A stretch of DNA of 64,000 bases from JAVJST01 sp040219295 (GCA_040219295.1 JAVJST010000005.1:930001-994000), one strand, 5' to 3'. Shown: positions 41,378 through 50,080, counted from the stretch's first letter. Notes: a model not told the origin generated them from the sequence alone. Translations and numbers: made by a program.

Positions 41378-44251
41378 ATGCTAACCAAGAAAAATGACGG
41401 GGTGGCGCGACGCCCCCGTCTGAAGAGTGCCTTGACCAGCGTGGTCGGCGGCACCATGGATCGCCGGGGATTCCTGGCGCGTTCCGGCATGGTTGCCGGC
41501 GGTGCGGCGCTGGCGTCGTTCGCTCCGGCGGGTGCCGTGAAGAAGGCCGAAGCCGCAACGGCGGGTGCCGCGGGCGAGATGACCAAGGTCAAGTCCGTCT
41601 GCACGCACTGTTCCGTCGGCTGCACAGTGATCGCCGAAGTCAATAACGGCGTTTGGGTCGGCCAGGAGCCGGGCTTCGAGAGCCCGATCAACCTGGGCGC
41701 ACACTGTGCCAAGGGCGCGTCCGTTCGTCACCATGCGCACGGTGATCGCCGGCTGAAGTATCCGATGAAGCTCGAGGGCGGCAAGTGGAAGAAGGTTTCT
41801 TGGGAAACCGCCGTCAACGAAATCGGCGATAAAATGCTGTCGATCCGCGAGCAGTCCGGACCTGACTCGGTGTACTGGCTCGGCTCGGCGAAGTTCAATA
41901 ACGAGCAATCCTACCTGTTCCGTAAGTTCTATGCCTTCTGGGGCTCGAACAACGGTGATCACCAGGCCCGCATCTGCCACTCGACGACGGTGGCCGGTGT
42001 CGCGAACACCTGGGGTTACGGTGCGATGACCAACTCGTACAACGACATGCACAACAGTCGTGCCATGTTCCTGATCGGCTCGAACCCGGCCGAAGCTCAT
42101 CCGGTTGCGGTTCAGCACATTCTCAAGGCCAAGGAACAGAACAATTCGGCGCTGATTGTTTGCGATCCACGGTTCACACGTACGGCGGCTCATGCCGACG
42201 AGTACGTGCGTTTCCGTCCGGGTACCGACGTCGGACTGATTTGGGGCATTCTCTGGCATATCTTCGAGAACGGTTGGGAAGACAAGGAGTTCATCCGCCA
42301 GCGCGTCTGGGGTCTCGATCAGATCAAGGCCGAGGTCAAGAAATGGACGCCTGAGGAGACCGAACGCGTTACCGGCGTGCCCGGCTCGCAGCTCCGCCGC
42401 GTCGCCCACACCATGGCCAACAACCGGCCTGGCACCATCGTCTGGTGCATGGGCGGGACCCAGCACACCAACGGCAACAACAACACCCGGGCCTACTGCG
42501 TCCTGCAGCTGGCGCTCGGCAACATGGGTGTTTCCGGTGGTGGCGCCAACATCTTCCGTGGCCACGACAACGTGCAGGGCGCCACAGACATGTGCGTGCT
42601 GTCGCACTCCCTGCCGGGTTACTACGGTCTTTCGACCGGCGCCTGGAAGCACTGGTCCCGGGTCTGGGATGTCGATTACGAATACCTGCTGAGTCGCTTC
42701 GCCTCCAAGGATCTGATGGAGTCGAGCGGTATCCCGGTTAGTCGTTGGATCGACGGCGTGTTGGAAGACAAGGCCAACATCGACCAGCCGGACAATCTTC
42801 GGGCGATGGTCCTCTGGGGCCATGCGGTCAACTCGCAGACCCGTCTGCCGGAAATGAAGAAGGCGATGGAGAAACTGGACTTGATGGTCGTCATCGATCC
42901 GGTTCCGACGTTCGCTGCGGTCATTCCGGACCGTAACGACGGCGTCTACGTCCTGCCGGCGGCGACCCAGTTCGAGACCTACGGCTCGGTCACCGCGTCC
43001 AACCGGTCACTGCAGTGGCGTGATAAAGTGGTCGATCCGATCTTCGAGGCGAAGACCGATCACGAGATCATGTACCTGTTGGCCAGTAAGCTCGGGTTTG
43101 CGGACGAGATGTTCAAGAAGATCAAGGTCGAGAACAACGAGCCCTTGATCGAGGACATCACCCGCGAATTCAACGGCGGTATGTGGACCATCGGCTACAC
43201 CGGCCAGTCGCCGGAGCGCCTGCGCCTTCACATGGCCAACCAGTCGACCTTCGACAAGACCACGCTGCAAGCCAACGGCGGACCCGCCGATGGCGAGTAC
43301 TATGGTCTGCCGTGGCCGTGCTGGGGTACTGCCGAAATGGGCCACCCGGGAACGCCGCTGCTCTACGATACCCACAAGCCGGTATCGAAGGGTGGTCTGA
43401 CCTTCCGCGCACGCTTTGGCGTCGAGAAGGACGGCCAGAACCTGCTTGCCGAAGGATCGTATTCGGTCGATTCGGAGATCAAGGACGGCTATCCCGAGTT
43501 CACGATGGCGATGCTCCAGAAACTGGGGTGGGATTCGGATCTCACTGCGGAAGAACGGGCAACAATCGACAAGATCGCGGGCGAGAAGACCAACTGGAAG
43601 ACCGACCTTTCGGGCGGTATCCAGCGCGTCGCGATCAAGCACGAGTGTGCGCCGTTCGGCAACGCCAAGGCGCGGACCGTGGTCTGGACGTTCCCGGATC
43701 CCGTGCCGCTCCATCGTGAACCGCTCTACACCCCGCGCCGCGATCTTCTGGACGACTACGCGACGTACGAGGACAAGCAGGCCTATCGCTTGCCGACCCT
43801 CTATGCGTCCATTCAGAAGAACGATTACTCCAAGGAGTTTCCGACGATCCTTACGTCGGGACGTCTCGTGGAGTATGAGGGTGGTGGTGACGAGTCCCGC
43901 GCCAATCCGTGGCTCGCCGAGTTGCAGCAGGAGATGTTCTGCGAAATCAACACGCGCGATGCCAACAATCTCGGCATCACCGAGGGCGCCAGCGTTTGGG
44001 TACACAGCCCGGAAGGCGGCAAGGTCCTTGTGAAGGCCCTGATCACGGAACGCGTGGCACCGGGTGTCGCCTTCATGCCATTCCACTTCGGTGGTCACTG
44101 GCAGGGCACCAGTCTTCGCGACAAGTATCCGGAGGGTACCGACCCCTATGTGTTGGGCGAGGCGTCCAACATGTGCGGTACCTACGGGTACGACTCTGTA
44201 ACCCAGATGCAGGAATCCAAGACTACCCTGTGTCGCATTGAAGCAGCTTAA
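41378..44251 (+). CDS. fdhA: Formate dehydrogenase alpha subunit (Mo/W-bis-MGD, Tat-exported, Cys type)
   Basis: 957-residue catalytic subunit. A Tat signal is at MDRRGFLARSGMVAGGAAL (residues 27-45). The 4Fe-4S ligands are Cys75, Cys78, Cys82 and Cys110 (CTHCSVGC...HCAKG). The active-site position reads ARICHSTTVAG, Cys200-His201, where E. coli FdnG has selenocysteine; no in-frame TGA is needed. C-terminal molybdopterin-dinucleotide domain with TSGRLVEYEGGG and HFGGHWQG. It oxidises formate to CO2 in the periplasm and passes electrons through FdhB to the cytochrome b subunit. The first 26 residues precede the Tat motif, so translation might start at ATG 41456. Confidence 0.95.
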   Translation: MLTKKNDGVARRPRLKSALTSVVGGTMDRRGFLARSGMVAGGAALASFAPAGAVKKAEAATAGAAGEMTKVKSVCTHCSVGCTVIAEVNNGVWVGQEPGFESPINLGAHCAKGASVRHHAHGDRRLKYPMKLEGGKWKKVSWETAVNEIGDKMLSIREQSGPDSVYWLGSAKFNNEQSYLFRKFYAFWGSNNGDHQARICHSTTVAGVANTWGYGAMTNSYNDMHNSRAMFLIGSNPAEAHPVAVQHILKAKEQNNSALIVCDPRFTRTAAHADEYVRFRPGTDVGLIWGILWHIFENGWEDKEFIRQRVWGLDQIKAEVKKWTPEETERVTGVPGSQLRRVAHTMANNRPGTIVWCMGGTQHTNGNNNTRAYCVLQLALGNMGVSGGGANIFRGHDNVQGATDMCVLSHSLPGYYGLSTGAWKHWSRVWDVDYEYLLSRFASKDLMESSGIPVSRWIDGVLEDKANIDQPDNLRAMVLWGHAVNSQTRLPEMKKAMEKLDLMVVIDPVPTFAAVIPDRNDGVYVLPAATQFETYGSVTASNRSLQWRDKVVDPIFEAKTDHEIMYLLASKLGFADEMFKKIKVENNEPLIEDITREFNGGMWTIGYTGQSPERLRLHMANQSTFDKTTLQANGGPADGEYYGLPWPCWGTAEMGHPGTPLLYDTHKPVSKGGLTFRARFGVEKDGQNLLAEGSYSVDSEIKDGYPEFTMAMLQKLGWDSDLTAEERATIDKIAGEKTNWKTDLSGGIQRVAIKHECAPFGNAKARTVVWTFPDPVPLHREPLYTPRRDLLDDYATYEDKQAYRLPTLYASIQKNDYSKEFPTILTSGRLVEYEGGGDESRANPWLAELQQEMFCEINTRDANNLGITEGASVWVHSPEGGKVLVKALITERVAPGVAFMPFHFGGHWQGTSLRDKYPEGTDPYVLGEASNMCGTYGYDSVTQMQESKTTLCRIEAA

Positions 44252-44269
44252 GGCTAGGGAGGCTTTGAA

Positions 44270-44866
44270 ATGGCTAGAATGAGGTTTCTCTGCGACGCCG
44301 AGCGCTGCATCGAATGCAACGCCTGCGTCACCGCATGCAAGAACGAGCATGAGGTTCCTTGGGGCATCAACCGTCGGCGTGTCGTCACCATCAATGACGG
44401 CAAGCCCGGCGAACGTTCGATCTCGGTCGCGTGCATGCACTGCTCCGACGCACCCTGCATCGCAGTGTGCCCGGTGGATTGCATCTATCAGACCGAGGAG
44501 GGCGTGGTGCTCCACTCCAAGGATCTCTGCATCGGTTGCGGCTACTGTTTCTTCGCGTGCCCGTTCGGCGCGCCGCAGTATCCGCAGGCCGGCAACTACG
44601 GCAGCCGCGGCAAGATGGACAAGTGCACCTTCTGCGCCGGCGGTCCCGAAGACGATATGTCGAACGCCGAATTCCAGAAGTACGGCCGGAACCGTATCGC
44701 CGAGGGCAAACTGCCGATTTGTGCGGAGATGTGCTCCACCAAGGCGCTCCTCGCCGGTGACGGCGACATGGTCTCGAACATCTATCGGGAACGTGTCGTT
44801 GCACGCGGTTTTGGGTCCGGCGCCTGGGGTTGGGGTACGGCCTACGATCTCAAGTCGGGAACCTGA
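44270..44866 (+). CDS. fdhB: Formate dehydrogenase iron-sulfur beta subunit
   Basis: 198-residue electron-transfer subunit with four 4Fe-4S sites: CIECNACVTACKNEH, CMHCSDAPCIAVCP, CIGCGYCFFACPFG, and a fourth formed by CTFC with CAEMC. It relays electrons from the alpha subunit to the membrane subunit. It has no signal peptide of its own and is expected to be exported bound to FdhA. It lacks the C-terminal membrane helix of E. coli FdnH. ATG at 44270 with AGGGAGG upstream. Confidence 0.95.
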   Translation: MARMRFLCDAERCIECNACVTACKNEHEVPWGINRRRVVTINDGKPGERSISVACMHCSDAPCIAVCPVDCIYQTEEGVVLHSKDLCIGCGYCFFACPFGAPQYPQAGNYGSRGKMDKCTFCAGGPEDDMSNAEFQKYGRNRIAEGKLPICAEMCSTKALLAGDGDMVSNIYRERVVARGFGSGAWGWGTAYDLKSGT

Positions 44867-44957
44867 GTACCGCGAAATACGCTTCGGAGGGATCGGCACG
44901 AAAGTGCCGGTCCCGCCGTCGTGTCTCAACGCTGCACAGAATACACAGGGAGAAGAC

Positions 44958-45215
44958 ATGGGTCGCCTATCGACAGGTAAGTTCCTCACCGTCGTCCTGC
45001 TGACGGCTTCCTCGCTGATGCTCGGCGCCTGCCGGGAATCCGAGCAGGATCGGTTCGTCCGTTACGAGCCCGGCGTTTACAAGGGCAAGATGGACGACCA
45101 ACTCAGCGACGCGCAGTCGACGGCCGTGCGTAACCGCGCGGTTCAACAAATCGGTGCCGGCATCGGTACCGGTGCCGTCGGCATGATTTCAGGCGACGTT
45201 CGTCCGCCGGAGTGA
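44958..45215 (+). CDS. Small lipoprotein in the fdh operon
   Basis: 85-residue protein with a lipoprotein signal (FLTVVLLTASSLMLGAC; lipobox LGAC, Cys25). The mature part is short and ends in a glycine-rich segment IGAGIGTGAVGMISGDVRPPE. The terminal DVRPPE motif recurs just after the signal peptide of the next gene product, the cytochrome b subunit (SDVRPPEG). It sits between fdhB and fdhC with good ribosome sites, so it belongs to the operon. Function unknown; association with the complex on the periplasmic side is inferred. Confidence 0.8.
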   Translation: MGRLSTGKFLTVVLLTASSLMLGACRESEQDRFVRYEPGVYKGKMDDQLSDAQSTAVRNRAVQQIGAGIGTGAVGMISGDVRPPE

Positions 45216-45243
45216 CCGGTTGACCAGTTTGGGGAGAGCAGAC

Positions 45244-46338
45244 ATGCGGACTATTCGATCACTGACGACCGGGGGATGCCGTTTGCTGGCGCTCGCGGTT
45301 CTGGTTGTTGCGCTCTCCCAGGCGGTGGCCTGGGACGCGACGGCCCAAAGCGACGTGCGGCCGCCCGAGGGTGCCGTCGGCGGCGCCGTTCCGGGCAACG
45401 CGCAGGGCAGCACGAGTGATTCCGAGATGTGGCGCGCCGTCCGCCAAGGTGTCCAGGGGCAGGTCTCGATCCCGGACAAGCAGGCCGGCATACTCGTGCA
45501 GTCGGACGGCGATGCGTTACGGGCCTTCCGCAACGGACCGATGTCCGAGGTCGGCGGCTGGGCGCTGCTGGCGGTGTTCGTTCTACTGGGCATCTTCTAC
45601 GCGTTGCGCGGCCGCATCCGGATCGATTCCGGGATGTCCGGCCGAACGGTGCTGCGGTTCAATTTCCTCGAACGTTTCGCCCACTGGCTCACGGCCGGAT
45701 CGTTCATCATCCTCGGTCTAACGGGGCTCAACATTCTCTATGGCCGCTACGTGATCAAGCCGGTCATTGGCGCGGACGCGTTCGCGAGCGTGACCCTTGC
45801 CGGCAAGTACGCGCACAACTTCCTGGGCTTCGCTTTCGGTCTCGGGGTGTTGCTGATGCTCGTGCTCTGGATCAAGGACAACATCCCGAACAAGCACGAT
45901 CTCAAGTGGATCGCCCTCGGCGGCGGGTTGTTCTCGAAAGGCGTTCATCCGCCGGCAAAGAAGTTCAACGCAGGTCAGAAGCTCATCTTCTGGTCGGTTA
46001 TCATTCTCGGCGGGTCGCTGACGACGACGGGATTGGCGCTGCTGTTCCCATTCGAGATCGCCCTGTTCGCCGGCACGTTTAAGTTCATGAACATCTTCGG
46101 TTTCGAGCTGCCGACGACACTCACCATGATGCAGGAAACCCAGCTCGCACTGGCCTGGCATGGCGTTGTCGCCCTCGTGATGATGGTCGTTATCGTCGCA
46201 CACATTTACATCGGTTCTGTCGGCATGGAAGGTGCCTTCGATGCGATGGGCACCGGCGAGGTCGACGAGAACTGGGCGCACGAACACCATGCGCTCTGGC
46301 TGGAGGAAGAACAACGACGGACCCAGGCGGCGGAGTAG
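45244..46338 (+). CDS. fdhC: Formate dehydrogenase cytochrome b subunit (gamma)
   Basis: 364-residue di-heme cytochrome b of the FdoI/FdnI family with an unusual N-terminal extension: signal peptide-like segment (LLALAVLVVALSQAVA), a periplasmic stretch of about 70 residues starting SDVRPPEGAVGG, then an extra helix (GGWALLAVFVLLGIFYAL). The core has four helices with heme histidines in RFAHWLTAGSFIIL, GKYAHNFLGFAFG and ALAWHGVVALVMMVVIVAHIYIGS. It anchors FdhAB and reduces quinone. ATG at 45244 has GGGGAGAG upstream. A strong terminator follows. Confidence 0.93.
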   Translation: MRTIRSLTTGGCRLLALAVLVVALSQAVAWDATAQSDVRPPEGAVGGAVPGNAQGSTSDSEMWRAVRQGVQGQVSIPDKQAGILVQSDGDALRAFRNGPMSEVGGWALLAVFVLLGIFYALRGRIRIDSGMSGRTVLRFNFLERFAHWLTAGSFIILGLTGLNILYGRYVIKPVIGADAFASVTLAGKYAHNFLGFAFGLGVLLMLVLWIKDNIPNKHDLKWIALGGGLFSKGVHPPAKKFNAGQKLIFWSVIILGGSLTTTGLALLFPFEIALFAGTFKFMNIFGFELPTTLTMMQETQLALAWHGVVALVMMVVIVAHIYIGSVGMEGAFDAMGTGEVDENWAHEHHALWLEEEQRRTQAAE

Positions 46339-46357
46339 TTCGCCATACCGATCAAGG

Positions 46358-46388
46358 AAAAAGGCCGATCCCTGGATCGGCCTTTTTT
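46358..46388 (+). terminator. Intrinsic terminator of the fdh operon
   Basis: AAAAAGGCCGATC, a 4-base loop CCTG, and GATCGGCCTTTTT followed by T: a 13-bp perfect stem flanked by A and T runs. It lies 20 bases after fdhC and can act in both directions, also closing the minus-strand small gene on the far side. Confidence 0.93.
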
Positions 46389-46408
46389 CGTTGAATATTC
46401 TGAGTAGC

Positions 46409-46531
46409 TCAGAGCCTCGTCGACTCTGTACTGTATCTTTCGGCGGCGGTGTCGCCGGTGCTGTTGACGACCACCCCGCTAACAACCGCGATCACGATGG
46501 CCGCGGCAAATCCTAACCACATGGCTCGCAT
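46409..46531 (-). CDS. 40-residue single-pass membrane protein
   Basis: A short open frame starting ATG at 46531 with an AAGGAGAG site 7 bases upstream. The product reads MRAMWLGFAAAIVIAVVSGV followed by VVNSTGDTAAERYSTESTRL: one hydrophobic helix and a polar tail. It lies downstream of the WD40-cytochrome c gene on the same strand (85 bases) and before the bidirectional terminator. The helix plus excellent ribosome site make it likely to be real. It may be a small subunit of a membrane redox complex; that is inference. Confidence 0.65.
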   Translation of the reverse strand: MRAMWLGFAAAIVIAVVSGVVVNSTGDTAAERYSTESTRL

Positions 46532-46615
46532 GTAAACTCTCCTTCAGAACCCAATGACGTAGACTACCATCCGCGTCGACCGATTTGAAGCCGAATGCAT
46601 GATTGTCGGCGTTGG

Positions 46616-47950
46616 TTACCCGCCTGGAACGATCGTCCTCATGTACTCGACCAGCGACTCAAGTGCGTCGTCGCTGGGGATTTGCTGAACCGGCATCTTG
46701 GTGCCGGGCAGGAATCGATCGGGCCCGATGCGGAACAACTCCGCAACGGTTTCCGGGGACCAGACGACGTTCGTGTTCAACAGGGCGGTCGAGTAGCGAT
46801 AGCCTTCGACACTGCCAGCGGGCCGGCCGAACAGTCCTTCGAAATGCGGCCCGGCGCGCTGGCGTTCGCTCGCGGTCAACGCATGGCAGTTGGCGCACTT
46901 GCGGTACAGGATCGCACCCGGGTGGTCGGTTTCCAGCCACGGGCGGGGGATACTCGGATCCTCCGTTCCGGCAACTTGGATATGATCGCCGCTGGCGAGG
47001 TGCCAGACCTTACCGCTTTCATCCATTCCGGCGGTCAGTGCGAAATTTCCGTCGGCACTTATCTCGACGGCGAACACCGGGCGCTCGTCGACCTTGAACC
47101 CGTTGAGGATCTTTGCCGTCGGAACCTCGATGTGGATCAGAAGGCCGTCGATATAGGTGATCGCGGCCGCCTTGCCGTCGTTGGCGACGGATACCGCCAC
47201 CGGTTTGACGGCGGGATCGGCCTTGAATTCCTTGATCAGGCGCATGTCCCGCGTCCGCCAGATACGCGCAGTGTTGTCGAGTCCGATGCTCACGAGAAGC
47301 TCGCCGTCCGGTGTCGGTGCGATGGCCGTCAGGCCGATATCATGGGCGGGTACGCCGGCCACGCGAACGCCGTCGTCGATCCTGTGTGCCAGCAATCGAC
47401 CGTCCCGGCCGCCGCCGATGACGACGTCCTCATCGGCATTGAATGCGACAGCGACGATTGGTACCCCGGCCTCGATGACAATGGGATCGCCGGACGCGTC
47501 GGCGCGCCTGACAACCATCCGGCCATCCCAGCCGCCGCTAACGACCAGGTTTCCCGATGTCGAGACACCAAGTGCCATCGCTCGGCCCTGGTGGTCTTCG
47601 TACGACGCTTCGGGTTCCTCGTCCGCCAACGACCAGAACACGGTTCTGCCGTCAGCTCCGACCGAGACTGCGCGAGTTCCGCCGGACAGAAACCGCACGG
47701 CGTTCACCGGGCCATCGTGGAAGCTGTAGGTGCTGATTTCACGCTGCTCGTCGAACAACCACAGCTTGGTCGAGAAGTCGAAACCGCCCGTCAGTACCTT
47801 GCCGGTTTCCGGAGAAATGTCGATTGAACGGATCATGCCGCCATGTCCGACGAAGTCTGCGAATGCCGTTGCGGTCAAAGCCGACATGACAATCGCCGCA
47901 CCAGCGGCGATGGATTTCCAGCCATGTGCCAAGCTCTTGAATAAGCCCAT
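46616..47950 (-). CDS. Exported WD40 repeat-cytochrome c fusion protein
   Basis: 444-residue protein with a signal peptide (SIAAGAAIVMSALTATAFA). Residues about 35-330 carry WD40-type repeats (GHGGMIRSIDISPETGKVLTGG, KLWLF, VNAVRFLSGGTRAVS, TARIWRTRD, KVWHLASGD). The C-terminal 110 residues are a class I cytochrome c: heme motif CANCH (about residue 352) and distal Met in PGTKMPVQQ. It is a periplasmic electron carrier with a beta-propeller that could dock onto a partner. Adjacent to the fdh operon but convergent with it. Confidence 0.9.
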   Translation of the reverse strand: MGLFKSLAHGWKSIAAGAAIVMSALTATAFADFVGHGGMIRSIDISPETGKVLTGGFDFSTKLWLFDEQREISTYSFHDGPVNAVRFLSGGTRAVSVGADGRTVFWSLADEEPEASYEDHQGRAMALGVSTSGNLVVSGGWDGRMVVRRADASGDPIVIEAGVPIVAVAFNADEDVVIGGGRDGRLLAHRIDDGVRVAGVPAHDIGLTAIAPTPDGELLVSIGLDNTARIWRTRDMRLIKEFKADPAVKPVAVSVANDGKAAAITYIDGLLIHIEVPTAKILNGFKVDERPVFAVEISADGNFALTAGMDESGKVWHLASGDHIQVAGTEDPSIPRPWLETDHPGAILYRKCANCHALTASERQRAGPHFEGLFGRPAGSVEGYRYSTALLNTNVVWSPETVAELFRIGPDRFLPGTKMPVQQIPSDDALESLVEYMRTIVPGG

Positions 47951-48072
47951 GAGCGCTCCGACGTGATCCGTAAAATACTACTCGCTGATGTGGGGCATGT
48001 CAGGCAAAACGTCAATAATATCGGGCGCTTCCGCCTCGCGGTGTTGCGTCTGTTCCTTGTCGACGCGATGAC

Positions 48073-48078
48073 TATAAT
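48073..48078 (+). promoter_or_regulatory. TATAAT -10 element upstream of DUF6352 gene
   Basis: A perfect TATAAT lies 25 bases before the ATG at 48103, in an otherwise GC-rich leader. No good -35 is found at 16-18 bases, so activator help or a false match are both possible. Confidence 0.35.
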
Positions 48079-48102
48079 CGGCGGGGCGAGGGAGGGACAA
48101 TC

Positions 48103-49125
48103 ATGGCCGATCTGTGGCTGACGTCGGGGTACGAACTGCTTGATCGCAACGCGGACGGCTATCTCGTGGCGACCGACGATTTCGTCCGGGCCTATCTTGC
48201 GCGCCCTGAACTGGCGCCGGTGGATGGTGAATCCTGCGAAGCCGAGAGGGCGCTGCACGCGCGGTTGCTGGAGAACCCCTGGGAAGACGTGCCGGATAGC
48301 GAGATCGATGGCCTTGCCGACACTGACGTGCGTGAGAACTATCGCGTGATGATGACCTTTCGCGATCGATTGAGCGCGGCACCGACAGTCGAACAGTGTT
48401 ACCTGGATCTGTTCGCCAAGGGGGGGGCGGTTAAGATGCCGATCCTGTTCATCGATCATCTGGCACACGTCGTTGCGCGCAATATCTTCACGGCGGACGA
48501 TGACCCATTCGAGTTGCGCGCAGCCGAGTTGTTGTTTCGCGAACAGACCGTGACAAACGTCCAGGGAGCGATCCTTCTCGCCGACGCGGATACAGTCGAG
48601 TTGAGGCAAAGCCGGCAAGATAGCGGTTCCTTCAGTCTGATCGAGTTGGCAACCGACCAGTCTGCGGCCCAGGCCGTGGTCGAGCTCGATGTCCTGTCGG
48701 AGGACAACACAGGGGATTACCTGCGACGTTCGGATCAGTTCGACATGGCACTTGACGTCACGTTCCCGCGCCGCGGTCTGGACGCTGTCTGCCGGGTCCT
48801 GGAACGCTGGATCCGGCATTTTCTCAAGCGCGACGTCAGGATCAGTCCGCGCCAGGAGATCGCCGACGAACACTGGACCTGGCATGTCGGTCTGGATGTC
48901 ACGTCGACCTCCATCCTCAACGATCTTTACCAGGGCCGCGAGGTCACGGCGGAAAGGTTGGAAGCCTTGATTTCGTTGTTTGCCCTCGAGTTTCGAGACG
49001 GCGATCGGTCGTCCGGCGCCGCGCAATCGCCGGTGTACCTGGCGATCAGCCGGGGCGACGACAAGAAGCTCCGGATGAAGCCGCAGAACCTGCTGGTCAA
49101 TCTGCCGCCAATGGCCGCAGCGTGA
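48103..49125 (+). CDS. DUF6352 family protein
   Basis: 340-residue soluble protein matching DUF6352, a family known from proteobacterial clusters with molybdoenzymes and of unknown function. Characteristic segments are LWLTSGYELLDRNADGYLVATDDF at the N terminus (read across), ELAPVDGESCEAERALH, FRDRLSAAPTVEQCYLDLF, WTWHVGLDVTSTSILNDLYQG and the end LRMKPQNLLVNLP. ATG at 48103 has GGAGGGAC upstream. It starts a two-gene unit with the MurD-like protein 10 bases downstream. Confidence 0.82.
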   Translation: MADLWLTSGYELLDRNADGYLVATDDFVRAYLARPELAPVDGESCEAERALHARLLENPWEDVPDSEIDGLADTDVRENYRVMMTFRDRLSAAPTVEQCYLDLFAKGGAVKMPILFIDHLAHVVARNIFTADDDPFELRAAELLFREQTVTNVQGAILLADADTVELRQSRQDSGSFSLIELATDQSAAQAVVELDVLSEDNTGDYLRRSDQFDMALDVTFPRRGLDAVCRVLERWIRHFLKRDVRISPRQEIADEHWTWHVGLDVTSTSILNDLYQGREVTAERLEALISLFALEFRDGDRSSGAAQSPVYLAISRGDDKKLRMKPQNLLVNLPPMAAA

Positions 49126-49135
49126 AGGTGACACG

Positions 49136-50080
49136 ATGATCGATGTCTTTCCATTTGCCGGGTTTACCGTTGCCGTCCTTGGGTTGGGGCCGGAGGGCCG
49201 CAAGACGGCCCGCGCGCTGAGCCTCAGCGAGGTCGAGGTCTGGGCCTGGGACGACGATCCGGACAACCGTGCGGCGGCCGAGGCCGACGACGTGCCGCTG
49301 ACGAACCTTGGCGAAATCGACTGGCGCGAACCGGTCAGCCTGATCATCGAAGCGCAGATACCTCACGGACAGTCCGAAGCGCATCCACTGGTCACGGCGG
49401 CGCGGGCGGCCGGTTGCGAAGTGATCTCTGATCTCGAACTGGTTAGCCGATCCCAGCGCGACGCAAGCTACATTGCCGTGGTGAGCCGCAAGCTTGGCGA
49501 CGAAACATTGGCCATGCTGAAGCAGGTGTTTCTCGTCGCCGGCAGGGATGTCGAGGCAGGGGGGAACGCCGCCAATCCGATACTCAACTGCCATCCGCTT
49601 GAGGCAGGCGGCACTTACATCGCACTGGTGCCACCGGGCCGCGCCGATATCACCGTTACGGTAACCTTCGATCAGGTCCTGTTCCTGGATTTCGGATCGG
49701 AGCCGTGGCCGCCCTTTACAGACAACGACGCGAGTCTGGAGGCGATTCGCTGGGTTTTCCACCGCCAGACGGCCCCTCGCGGTGCGGTCATCAACATCGA
49801 CGACCCGGCGGGCAGAGCATTGTTCGAGGCGCTGGCCGAGGGAGCGGAGCAGGTTCTGATACCGATGTCGCTGGCCAACCCGGTGGTGGGCGGCGTTTAT
49901 GTAGTCGGGGGGTGGTTGATCGACGACCGCAAGGGCGATGCCGTTCGGGTCGTTCAGCTTCCCGTCGCGGGCGATCCGGCGAAAATGCGGATGGCGGTTG
50001 GCGCCTATGCCTTGTGCGTGCTGGCCGGTGTTCCCGAGCACGCCGCGATGGCCAGCATGATGGGCTACTTCAACGACTGA
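49136..50080 (+). CDS. MurD-like protein lacking the Mur ligase ATP-binding loop
   Basis: 314-residue protein related to MurD (UDP-MurNAc-Ala D-Glu ligase, normally about 450-470 residues). Residues 10-110 resemble the MurD N-terminal Rossmann domain: VAVLGLGPEGRKTARALSL, EVWAWDDDPDN, HPLVTAARAAGCEVISDLEL. The central domain is recognisable by AGGNAANPIL (141-150) and INIDDPAG, but the P-loop GTNGKST position reads VVSRKLGDET (115-124), and the glutamate-ligase C-terminal domain is missing. It cannot be expected to bind ATP as MurD does. It is coupled to DUF6352 near formate dehydrogenase, not to cell-wall genes. Function unknown. Confidence 0.72.
   Translation: MIDVFPFAGFTVAVLGLGPEGRKTARALSLSEVEVWAWDDDPDNRAAAEADDVPLTNLGEIDWREPVSLIIEAQIPHGQSEAHPLVTAARAAGCEVISDLELVSRSQRDASYIAVVSRKLGDETLAMLKQVFLVAGRDVEAGGNAANPILNCHPLEAGGTYIALVPPGRADITVTVTFDQVLFLDFGSEPWPPFTDNDASLEAIRWVFHRQTAPRGAVINIDDPAGRALFEALAEGAEQVLIPMSLANPVVGGVYVVGGWLIDDRKGDAVRVVQLPVAGDPAKMRMAVGAYALCVLAGVPEHAAMASMMGYFND

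Noticed and set aside
41960..41990. Selenocysteine in formate dehydrogenase
   Set aside because: The aligned position is a TGC cysteine codon; no in-frame TGA exists in the gene.
43007..44989. A long minus-strand open frame antisense to fdhA and fdhB
   Set aside because: fdhA and fdhB are certain on the plus strand; the antisense product shows only low-complexity composition.
48463..48478. A second sigma-54-like sequence TGGCACACGTCGTTGC
   Set aside because: It lies inside the DUF6352 coding region and has a one-base-longer spacer than the -24/-12 rule permits.
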